DNA of 6,812 nt from Flavobacteriaceae bacterium UBA5079. GTDB taxonomy: Bacteria; Bacteroidota; Bacteroidia; Flavobacteriales; Flavobacteriaceae. The notes beneath the pieces were generated by a model. It searched no databases. It saw nothing but the letters and a program-made list of their open reading frames with translations, and was not told the DNA's origin. This document shows, piece by piece, positions 1-6,530 of the stretch (its first letter is position 1; every line of letters begins with the position of its first letter). Where the stretch lies: positions 15,873 to 22,684 of the forward strand of contig DIAL01000092.1 in NCBI GenBank assembly GCA_002414705.1, written 5' to 3'. Both the position numbers and the translations under genes were made by a program.

Positions 1-69
1 TTGAAAACTGTAGAACGGAAAGAAATTGAGACGAAATTCAATCAAGAATTATCTAAACAGGAGCATTAA
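1..69 (+). CDS. Possible 3' end of a plus-strand gene, unidentified (partial)
   Basis: Frame 1 is open from the first base to a TAA at 67-69 and gives 22 residues ending in ELSKQEH. The tail is charged and rich in Glu and Lys, as expected for a soluble protein C-terminus. The other two plus-strand frames hit stops quickly. On the minus strand one frame stays open across this stretch, so the assignment is not certain. If real, the gene converges on the UbiA-like gene and the two 3' ends overlap by 21 bp (49-69). Too little is visible to name a family. Confidence 0.4.
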   Translation: MKTVERKEIETKFNQELSKQEH

Positions 70-882
70 TGCCAACCATAAAATAGGTATACCTTCGACC
101 CAAAATCCACTATAATATTTTCCTTGATTCTTTCTAGCAAAAAGTATACTTATAATTATTAAAACAGTAATAACTAACTGGATTAGTAATTTACCCATTT
201 CTATTGATGGCATTAAGAATTCCATTCCAAAAAAAAGTAAGCTTAACAAAACACCTATAATTTTGGTGTTTAAAATTCCAATTTTCTGCGGAATGGTTGC
301 CAATTTAATACTATCAAACTGCATATCTCGAATTTCAAAAGGAAGCATCAAAGCTAACACCAATAAAAAGCGCTGGATAAAAAACCATACGACTATTACA
401 TCTACATGCTGATCATTATTAATTAAAGGAATTAACACCGTAACACCTGCCCAAACTAGAGCTATTACATAAACTTTTAATCCGCTAATACTTCTTAAGT
501 TTTTTTGTCTGTCTAAATACAGTTTTTTAGGTAAAAATGGAATAGCATATAAAAATGTAACTAAAGCAAAAGCTGTTAAATAAAGTAGGGTTTTGGTTTG
601 TAATTGGATTATAAAATAGCCCATAATTAAAAAACAAACCAAAGACATAATTTGAATAATTTTCAACCAATTTGATAAGCTTCTATGGTGAAATTTTGCC
701 AACCCAAAGAACTTAACAAAGTTATAACCAACAATAGAAGCAAAAAATATGAAAAATAGTACATTGGTATCAAAAGGAATTTGGTATTCAATTAGTGTTA
801 TCCAGCTTAAAGCAAACACGGATAAAGCTACATGAATACTACTATTTATATAAAAATCTACAATTTGTTTAACAAGACGCAT
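49..882 (-). CDS. UbiA-like polytopic membrane protein (prenyltransferase family, divergent)
   Basis: This 277-residue protein is very hydrophobic, with about eight or nine likely transmembrane helices (near residues 16-32, 42-58, 76-93, 98-116, 136-154, 161-181, 207-224, 231-250 and 262-276). That layout and length fit the UbiA superfamily of membrane prenyltransferases, which join an isoprenoid diphosphate to an aromatic or other acceptor using Mg2+ held by two Asp-rich motifs. The second motif is visible as RDMQFD (DxxxD, Asp186 and Asp190), and LYAIPFLP near 111-118 resembles the conserved YSxP loop. The usual first motif NDxxD is not found: the matching region around 53-63 reads YNFVKFFGLAK. 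It may therefore be an altered or non-catalytic family member. It is transcribed divergently from gcvP, with no shared function apparent. The ATG at 880-882 lies just downstream of a promoter-like box. UbiA-like membership is likely; substrate unknown. Confidence 0.7.
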   Translation of the reverse strand: MRLVKQIVDFYINSSIHVALSVFALSWITLIEYQIPFDTNVLFFIFFASIVGYNFVKFFGLAKFHHRSLSNWLKIIQIMSLVCFLIMGYFIIQLQTKTLLYLTAFALVTFLYAIPFLPKKLYLDRQKNLRSISGLKVYVIALVWAGVTVLIPLINNDQHVDVIVVWFFIQRFLLVLALMLPFEIRDMQFDSIKLATIPQKIGILNTKIIGVLLSLLFFGMEFLMPSIEMGKLLIQLVITVLIIISILFARKNQGKYYSGFWVEGIPILWLALMLLFR

Positions 883-886
883 AAAA

Positions 887-913
887 CAAAAATACTCAAA
901 GTGTTAATAACAA
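887..913 (-). promoter_or_regulatory. Candidate Bacteroidota promoter for the UbiA-like gene
   Basis: Read on the minus strand, 894-887 is TATTTTTG, an exact match to the Bacteroidota -7 consensus TAnnTTTG. A TTG at 913-911 lies 16 bp upstream and could be the -33 element, slightly closer than usual. The -7 box ends only four bases before the ATG, so the predicted transcript would have almost no leader. In such AT-rich DNA chance matches are common, so this is suggestive only. Confidence 0.45.
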
Positions 914-968
914 CATTAATTGGTTAAAAACTTTCATTTTCATTAACAAAGAAACGTGAATTATTCCG

Positions 969-976
969 TAATTTTG
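969..976 (+). promoter_or_regulatory. Candidate -7 promoter box for gcvP
   Basis: TAATTTTG matches the Bacteroidota -7 consensus TAnnTTTG exactly and lies 25 bp before the gcvP ATG, predicting a leader of roughly 20 nt. No convincing TTG -33 element is seen at the expected distance upstream. A leader that short leaves no room for a glycine riboswitch, and none is recognisable in the 119-bp intergenic region. Confidence 0.45.
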
Positions 977-1001
977 CAGCTTAAATTCAACACAACATTT
1001 A

Positions 1002-3851
1002 ATGAATACAACTGCTTTCGCACAACGTCACATTGGTCCTAGAGAAGAAGACCAAAATCGCATGTTACAAACCATTGGTGTGGACTCATTAGACCAACTT
1101 ATTTATGAGACTATTCCTGATGATATCCGATTAAAAAAGGAGTTAGATCTTGATCAAGCCATGAGTGAGCAAGAATACTTGACACATATTCATGAATTAT
1201 CAAAACTAAACAAAACCTATCAAACATATATTGGTTTAGGCTATCACCCAACCATTTTACCAGCGGTTATTCAACGTAATATTTTGGAAAATCCAGGTTG
1301 GTATACAGCTTACACGCCCTATCAAGCTGAAATTGCTCAAGGTAGACTTGAAGCGCTTTTAAACTTCCAAACCATGGTTACAGATTTAACAGGTATGGAA
1401 TTAGCCAATGCATCGCTTTTAGACGAAAGCACAGCTGCCGCAGAAGCCATGGGCTTATTATTTGCTGTTAGGTCGCGTGATCAAAAGAAAGCAAATGTTA
1501 ATAAATTTTTTGTTTCAGAAACTATTTTACCACAAACCTTATCGCTCCTAGAAACACGTGCAAATCCAATTGGTATTGAATTAGTTGTTGGTAATGAAGA
1601 CACATTCGGTTTTTCTTCAGAATTCTATGGTGCATTGTTACAGTATCCAGGAAAAGACGGACAAATTACAGATATAAAAACATTCATTTCTAAAGCAAAT
1701 AACAACGGGATTAAAGTAGCAGTTGCTGCGGATATTTTAAGTTTAGTAAAATTAGAAGCGCCAGGTAAATTTGGTGCGGATGTTGTTGTGGGAACAACAC
1801 AACGTTTTGGTGTTCCTATGGGCTATGGTGGTCCTCATGCAGCATTTTTTGCAACAAAAGAAACTTATAAGCGTGATATTCCTGGACGCATCATTGGTGT
1901 TACCAAAGATATGAATGGAAATCGAGCCTTACGTATGGCATTACAAACCCGTGAGCAACATATTAAACGTGATAAGGCAACATCTAATATTTGTACGGCT
2001 CAAGTACTTTTAGCTGTAATGGCTGGTATGTATGCCGTATATCATGGACCAAAAGGTTTAGAATTTATTGCAAATCGTGTACATAATACGGCTGGGTCTA
2101 TTGCTTCTGCGTTAGAAAAATTAGGCTTCAGTCAAATGAACACAGCTTACTTTGATACTATTAAAATTAAAGCTAATGCTGAAAAAGTTAGAACAATTGC
2201 AGAAAAAGCTAGTGTTAATTTCTATTATCCAGATGCAGAAACGGTTACTATTTCTATAAATGAAACAACAACTTTAAAGGATGCTAACCAAATTGTTTCT
2301 ATTTTCGCAGAGGTTGCTAATAGCGAAACGGTTGTAATTAAAGCTATTTTAGAAACCAATATGGTGATGGAATCCTTACAAAGAACTTCAGATTTCCTAA
2401 CTCTTGACGTCTTTAACTCGCATCATTCTGAAACAGAATTAATGCGCTACATTAAAAAGCTAGAGCGTAAAGATTTATCATTAAATCACTCAATGATTGC
2501 TTTAGGATCTTGCACAATGAAATTAAATGCTGCAGCCGAAATGCTTCCTTTAAGCTCACCAAATTGGAGTACTATTCACCCATTTGTACCTGCAAACCAA
2601 GCCCAAGGTTATTTAACTATTTTAAAAGAACTTGAAGATCAACTAACGGAAATTACGGGTTTTGCAGCTACATCTTTACAGCCTAATTCCGGCGCACAAG
2701 GTGAATTTGCTGGACTCATGGTAATAAAAGCTTACCATGAATCTCGTGGTGATCATCATAGAAATATTTGTTTAATTCCTTCGTCGGCACATGGTACTAA
2801 TCCTGCAAGTGCTGTAATGGCTGGAATGAAAGTGGTGGTAACAAAATCTACAGAGAAAGGAAACATTGATGTAGACGATTTACGTGAAAAAGCGGAATTA
2901 CATAAAGATAATTTATCATGTATTATGGTAACCTATCCGTCTACGCATGGTGTTTATGAATCGGCTATAAAGGAAGTTACTCAAATTATTCATGACAATG
3001 GTGGTCAAGTTTATATGGATGGTGCCAATATGAATGCGCAAGTAGGATTAACAAATCCAGGAAATATTGGTGCAGATGTTTGTCACTTAAACCTTCATAA
3101 AACCTTCGCTATTCCGCATGGTGGTGGTGGACCAGGTGTTGGACCAATTTGTGTTGCTAAACAATTAGCACCATTTTTACCAAGCAATCCAATTATTAAA
3201 ACAGGTGGAACCAATGCTATTTCAGCAATTTCTGGAGCACCATTTGGATCATCTTTAGTGTGTTTAATTTCTTATGGTTATATTAAAATGCTAGGCGCAA
3301 AAGGTTTAACTGATGCTACTAAAGTTGCCATTTTAAATGCTAACTATATTAAATTCCGCTTACAAGGGCAATTTGACACCTTATATTCTGGTGAACGCGG
3401 GAGAGCTGCTCACGAAATGATTGTAGATTGCCGTGCCTTTAAAGAACATGGTATTGAAGTAACCGATATTGCAAAACGCTTAATGGATTATGGATTCCAT
3501 GCGCCAACTGTATCTTTTCCTGTAGCAGGAACGTTGATGATTGAACCAACTGAAAGTGAAGGTAAAGCTGAAATGGATCGTTTTTGTGATGCTATGATTT
3601 CTATTAGAAAAGAAATTGAAGCGGTTTCAAAAGACGACACGAATAATGTGCTTAAAAATGCGCCACACACATTAGATATGATAACTGCTAACGAATGGCT
3701 TATGCCATACACCAGAGAGCAGGCAGCATTTCCATTGGAATATGTACGTGACAATAAATTTTGGCCAACCGTAAGACGTGTTGATGATGCGTATGGTGAC
3801 CGTAATTTAATATGTACTTGTGCACCAATTGAAGAATACATGGAAGCGTAA
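1002..3851 (+). CDS. gcvP: Glycine dehydrogenase (aminomethyl-transferring), glycine cleavage system P-protein
   Basis: This PLP enzyme decarboxylates glycine and transfers the aminomethyl group to the lipoyl arm of GcvH, the first step of the cytosolic glycine cleavage system that feeds one-carbon folate metabolism. The 949-residue protein is the fused single-chain form, close to the 957 residues of E. coli GcvP. The N-terminal half starts with RHIGP (residues 9-13) and contains YTPYQAEIAQGR (104-115). The C-terminal half has SCTMKLNAAAEM, SAHGTNPASA, and the PLP-binding loop LHKTF with Lys700 as the likely Schiff-base lysine, followed by glycine-rich GGGGPGVGP. The end FWPTVRRVDDAYGDRNL is typical. 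No frameshift or missing motif was seen. gcvT and gcvH are not in the window, so the gene stands alone here, as the terminator directly behind it also indicates. The ATG at 1002 places the conserved RHIGP motif at its usual distance from the N-terminus. Confidence 0.98.
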   Translation: MNTTAFAQRHIGPREEDQNRMLQTIGVDSLDQLIYETIPDDIRLKKELDLDQAMSEQEYLTHIHELSKLNKTYQTYIGLGYHPTILPAVIQRNILENPGWYTAYTPYQAEIAQGRLEALLNFQTMVTDLTGMELANASLLDESTAAAEAMGLLFAVRSRDQKKANVNKFFVSETILPQTLSLLETRANPIGIELVVGNEDTFGFSSEFYGALLQYPGKDGQITDIKTFISKANNNGIKVAVAADILSLVKLEAPGKFGADVVVGTTQRFGVPMGYGGPHAAFFATKETYKRDIPGRIIGVTKDMNGNRALRMALQTREQHIKRDKATSNICTAQVLLAVMAGMYAVYHGPKGLEFIANRVHNTAGSIASALEKLGFSQMNTAYFDTIKIKANAEKVRTIAEKASVNFYYPDAETVTISINETTTLKDANQIVSIFAEVANSETVVIKAILETNMVMESLQRTSDFLTLDVFNSHHSETELMRYIKKLERKDLSLNHSMIALGSCTMKLNAAAEMLPLSSPNWSTIHPFVPANQAQGYLTILKELEDQLTEITGFAATSLQPNSGAQGEFAGLMVIKAYHESRGDHHRNICLIPSSAHGTNPASAVMAGMKVVVTKSTEKGNIDVDDLREKAELHKDNLSCIMVTYPSTHGVYESAIKEVTQIIHDNGGQVYMDGANMNAQVGLTNPGNIGADVCHLNLHKTFAIPHGGGGPGVGPICVAKQLAPFLPSNPIIKTGGTNAISAISGAPFGSSLVCLISYGYIKMLGAKGLTDATKVAILNANYIKFRLQGQFDTLYSGERGRAAHEMIVDCRAFKEHGIEVTDIAKRLMDYGFHAPTVSFPVAGTLMIEPTESEGKAEMDRFCDAMISIRKEIEAVSKDDTNNVLKNAPHTLDMITANEWLMPYTREQAAFPLEYVRDNKFWPTVRRVDDAYGDRNLICTCAPIEEYMEA

Positions 3852-3866
3852 TACGCAATAAGTTAT

Positions 3867-3899
3867 AATAAAGCCTTCGTAATTGAAGGCTTTATTTTT
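3867..3899 (+). terminator. Rho-independent terminator of gcvP
   Basis: A perfect 12-bp stem pairs 3867-3878 (AATAAAGCCTTC) with 3885-3896 (GAAGGCTTTATT) around a 6-nt loop. The right arm runs into a T-rich tract, TTTATTTTT, at 3891-3899. It begins 15 bp after the gcvP stop codon and should separate gcvP from the downstream genes. The left arm is A-rich, so it could also work in the opposite direction, though no minus-strand gene ends there. Confidence 0.9.
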
Positions 3900-3920
3900 A
3901 ATGATAAATAAATAGAAAGC

Positions 3921-3949
3921 GTTTTTTTTATCATATTCATAAAAAAAAC
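3921..3949. repeat. AT-rich perfect inverted repeat
   Basis: GTTTTTTTTAT at 3921-3931 is exactly inverted as ATAAAAAAAAC at 3939-3949, leaving a 7-nt loop. The 11-bp stem holds only one G-C pair. It lies in the 177-bp gap between gcvP and the KAS III-like gene, just after the gcvP terminator. It could be a secondary terminator, a site for transcript processing or a protein-binding palindrome; the sequence does not decide between these. Confidence 0.6.
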
Positions 3950-4028
3950 AACAATTACAGCATGTAGTAGTTATTAAGAAAAATTTAATACTTAATTTAG
4001 TAACTGCCCAATAAATTAATGTAAATCT

Positions 4029-5087
4029 ATGGCTATAAGAATCACAGGAAGTGGCAGTTTTGTGCCAAGCGACATTCAAACAAACGCTGGCTTTAATGAG
4101 CATGAATTTCTAAATAATGACGGCTCAACAATTAAGCAAGAGAATAACATTATTATTGAAAAATTTAAAGCCATTACAGGTATTGGTGAGCGTCGTTATG
4201 CAGAAAAACATCTCAACACATCCGACTTGGGATTTTTTGCAGCTGAAAAAGCAATTGCAGACGCCAATATTGATCCAGAAACGTTAGATTATATCATTGT
4301 AGCTCATAACTTTGGCGATGTAAAACATAACACTATTCAAAGTGATCTTTTACCATGTTTAGCTTCTAGAATAAAACATAATTTACGTATTAAGAACCCA
4401 AAATGTGTGGCTTACGACATTCTATTTGGTTGTCCAGGCTGGATAGAAGGCGTAATTCAGGCACATGCATTTATAAAAGCTGGAATCGCTAAACGCTGTT
4501 TGGTTATTGGAACAGAAGCCTTATCTCGCGTTGTAGATAAACATGATCGTGATTCTATGATTTATAGTGATGGTGCTGGCGCAACTATTATTGAAGAAAC
4601 AGATGACAATAGCGGAATTCTAGCACATGAAACCGCTAGTTACACCTATGACGAAGCATTTTATCTATATTTTGGTAATTCCAATAATAAAGACCTTTGT
4701 AGCGATACGCGATATATAAAAATGGACGGCAGAAAAATTTATGAATTTGCCTTAACCAATGTGCCATTAGCTATGAAAACCTGCTTGGATAAAAGTGGTG
4801 TTTCTATTAAAGATGTCAAAAAAATACTTATTCATCAAGCGAACGAAAAAATGGATGAAGCTATTTTAAAACGCTTCTACAAATTATATGAAACAGACAT
4901 TCCAGTAGGCATTATGCCTATGAGTATTCAAGAGTTTGGAAATAGTTCTGTAGCAACTATTCCTACGCTCTTCGATTTAATCACGCATGACAAAATGGAA
5001 AATCAACACATCAATAAGGGAGATGTTATTATATTTGCTAGTGTTGGTGCAGGCATGCATATTAATGCTATGGTTTATAGATATTAA
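4029..5087 (+). CDS. Ketoacyl-ACP synthase III (FabH/KAS III) family protein, divergent paralogue
   Basis: This is a thiolase-fold condensing enzyme expected to join an acyl thioester to a malonyl or similar extender by decarboxylative Claisen condensation. The KAS III triad is visible: Cys135 in FGCPGW, His269 in IHQANEKM and Asn305 in FGNSSVAT. SDGAGA (180-185) and the C-terminal FASVGAGMH (336-344) are also family hallmarks. At 352 residues it is about 35 longer than E. coli FabH (317). By eye, about 13 extra residues lie before TGIGERR (50-56) and about 10 more before the catalytic Cys. E. coli Trp32 and Arg36, which contact CoA, align with Lys45 and Ile49, while Arg151 appears kept as Arg174. 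It is therefore probably a specialised paralogue rather than the housekeeping FabH. An in-frame TAA at 4017-4019 makes the ATG at 4029 the first usable start. The methyltransferase-like gene follows after 36 bp. The family call is firm; substrate and product are unknown. Confidence 0.92.
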   Translation: MAIRITGSGSFVPSDIQTNAGFNEHEFLNNDGSTIKQENNIIIEKFKAITGIGERRYAEKHLNTSDLGFFAAEKAIADANIDPETLDYIIVAHNFGDVKHNTIQSDLLPCLASRIKHNLRIKNPKCVAYDILFGCPGWIEGVIQAHAFIKAGIAKRCLVIGTEALSRVVDKHDRDSMIYSDGAGATIIEETDDNSGILAHETASYTYDEAFYLYFGNSNNKDLCSDTRYIKMDGRKIYEFALTNVPLAMKTCLDKSGVSIKDVKKILIHQANEKMDEAILKRFYKLYETDIPVGIMPMSIQEFGNSSVATIPTLFDLITHDKMENQHINKGDVIIFASVGAGMHINAMVYRY

Positions 5088-5123
5088 TTCAAAACAATTC
5101 CATTTTTTTATTGAAAACAAAAG

Positions 5124-5645
5124 ATGTACGAAAAAACGTATCCAAATAAACGCTTTAAACATACTGCTGAATTTCTTCAAAAGCACATTTCAACCGATTC
5201 AAATATTTTAGATTTAGGTGTTGAAAATCCCTTTACACCTATCATGAAGAATCTAGGCTATCAGGTCAAGAATACAACCGGTGAAGATTTAGATTTAAAC
5301 ACAACTGCTCTTGAAAACTCGAACACTGAAGTGGTTACGGCTTTTGAAATTTTTGAACACTTACTATCCCCTTTTACCGTTTTACAAAGCATTAAAGCTA
5401 ACAAATTAGTTGCAAGCATTCCACTTCGTTTATGGTTTTCGCCAGCATACAGAAGCAAAACTGATATGTGGGACAGACACTACCACGAATTTGAGGATTG
5501 GCAATTTGATTGGCTTTTAGAAAAAGCAGGTTGGAAAATTTTAGCACGAGAAAAATGGACTAATCCAACAAAAAAATTAGGCATCAGACCCATTTTACGT
5601 TGGTTTACACCTAGGTATTATATTGTTTATGCAGAGCGTATTTAG
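5124..5645 (+). CDS. Small class I SAM-dependent methyltransferase-like protein
   Basis: The 173-residue protein resembles the methyltransferase 11/23-type Rossmann fold. It shows ILDLG (28-32) at the motif I position, an acidic stretch GEDLDL (53-58), and AFEIFEHLLSP (73-83), a strong match to the FEVLEH motif of these enzymes. A late HYHEFEDWQFDWLLEKAGW segment (119-137) fits the substrate-side region with the usual L..AGW/F ending. Motif I is degenerate: the expected GxGxG loop reads GVENP, so SAM binding may be weakened or arranged differently. It is shorter than most such enzymes (about 200-250 residues). It sits 36 bp after the KAS III-like gene and 23 bp before the glycosyltransferase, so co-transcription is likely. 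No transmembrane segment or signal peptide is seen. The acceptor cannot be predicted, though the neighbours suggest a lipid or acyl-derived product. Confidence 0.75.
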   Translation: MYEKTYPNKRFKHTAEFLQKHISTDSNILDLGVENPFTPIMKNLGYQVKNTTGEDLDLNTTALENSNTEVVTAFEIFEHLLSPFTVLQSIKANKLVASIPLRLWFSPAYRSKTDMWDRHYHEFEDWQFDWLLEKAGWKILAREKWTNPTKKLGIRPILRWFTPRYYIVYAERI

Positions 5646-5668
5646 CTTCGAATTATAAATTCTAAACC

Positions 5669-6517
5669 TTGAACTTTTACATTGTCATACCAACTCATAA
5701 CGAGGAAGATTTTATTGCAAAGACGTTAGAATCTTTAGCCAATCAATCATTGTTACCTAAACAAGTCGTGGTTGTAAATGATAATTCATCAGACGAAACA
5801 CAAAATATTATAGAGTCTTTCACTGAAAAATATTCTTGGATTACGTTAATTAATGCAACATCTACAAATGAGCATTTACCAGGCAGCAAAATTATTAATG
5901 CGTTTTATAAAGGCTACGAAACATTAGATAGCCAGTATGATGTGATTTGTAAATTTGATGCCGATTTAATATTTCCAGAGAATTATTTAGAAGAATTAGC
6001 AAAACATTTCATAGCTAATGATAAGCTTGGCATGGCTTCTGGGTTTTGTTATATAGAAGAAAACAATAAATGGGTTCTTGAAAACCTAACCCGAAAAGAC
6101 CATATTCGTGGTGCCTTAAAAGCCTATAGAAAAAACTGCTTTTTAGAAATTGGCAAACTAAAACCATCCATGGGTTGGGACACTGTTGATGAATTGTTGG
6201 CCAAATTCTACAATTGGGACATTTTAACCGACGAAACTTTGCACGTCAACCATTTAAAACCAACTGGGAAAAGCTATAATAAAGCATCTAAATATTTGCA
6301 AGGTGAAGCTATGTACAAAATGCGTTATGGCTTAATAATTACTTTTATATCGGCTTTAAAATTAGCTTATAAAAAAGGTAGTTTTCCTCTGTTTAAAGAT
6401 TATATGGCTGGCTATTTTAAAGCGAAGAATAGCAAAATAGAACCTTTGGTTACTGAAGAACAAGGTGCCTTTATTAGAAAACTGCGTTGGAATGGTATTT
6501 TTAGTAAAATGAAATAA
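5669..6517 (+). CDS. Glycosyltransferase family 2 (GT-A fold), TTG start
   Basis: The 282-residue protein opens with the GT2 first strand FYIVIPTHNEE (3-13), followed by VVVVNDNSSDET (33-44) carrying the nucleotide-binding Asp38. The DxD-type metal site is CKFDADLIFP (94-103; Asp97 and Asp99). MGWDTVDE (168-175) lies where GT2 enzymes usually carry the catalytic-base region. The fold is expected to transfer a sugar from a nucleotide sugar to an acceptor at the cytoplasmic side. No clear transmembrane helix is present, though residues 220-255 are basic and partly hydrophobic and could touch the membrane. The start must be TTG at 5669: an in-frame TAA lies two codons upstream (5663-5665), and no ATG, GTG or other TTG occurs before the first strand, which a later start would remove. 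It is the last gene of the presumed operon; its stop is 13 bp from that of the convergent nuclease gene. Donor and acceptor are unknown. Confidence 0.93.
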   Translation: MNFYIVIPTHNEEDFIAKTLESLANQSLLPKQVVVVNDNSSDETQNIIESFTEKYSWITLINATSTNEHLPGSKIINAFYKGYETLDSQYDVICKFDADLIFPENYLEELAKHFIANDKLGMASGFCYIEENNKWVLENLTRKDHIRGALKAYRKNCFLEIGKLKPSMGWDTVDELLAKFYNWDILTDETLHVNHLKPTGKSYNKASKYLQGEAMYKMRYGLIITFISALKLAYKKGSFPLFKDYMAGYFKAKNSKIEPLVTEEQGAFIRKLRWNGIFSKMK

Positions 6518-6530
6518 TCGGTTTAAAAAT

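Noticed and set aside
25..42. ATTGA/TCAAT imperfect hairpin downstream of the UbiA-like gene
   Set aside because: It has only five paired bases and no T-tract, and it lies in the likely coding tail of the left-edge gene.
3488..3841. Minus-strand open frame of 117 codons
   Set aside because: It lies entirely within gcvP on the opposite strand; the gcvP frame has clear family motifs there, and this translation has no recognisable domain.
3993..4000. TAATTTAG as a possible -7 box for the KAS III operon
   Set aside because: It differs from TAnnTTTG at one conserved base and has no TTG element at the right distance, so it is not reported as a promoter.
3807..4103. Minus-strand open frame of 98 codons across the gcvP/KAS III gap
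   Set aside because: It overlaps both flanking genes, runs through the terminator and the AT-rich palindrome, and its Phe/Tyr/Cys-rich translation looks non-coding.
4977..5211. Small open frames on both strands around the KAS III/methyltransferase junction
   Set aside because: They overlap well-supported genes in other frames and have low-complexity, non-domain translations.
5261..5458. Minus-strand open frame of 65 codons
   Set aside because: It is antisense to the methyltransferase-like gene, with no recognisable motif or start context.
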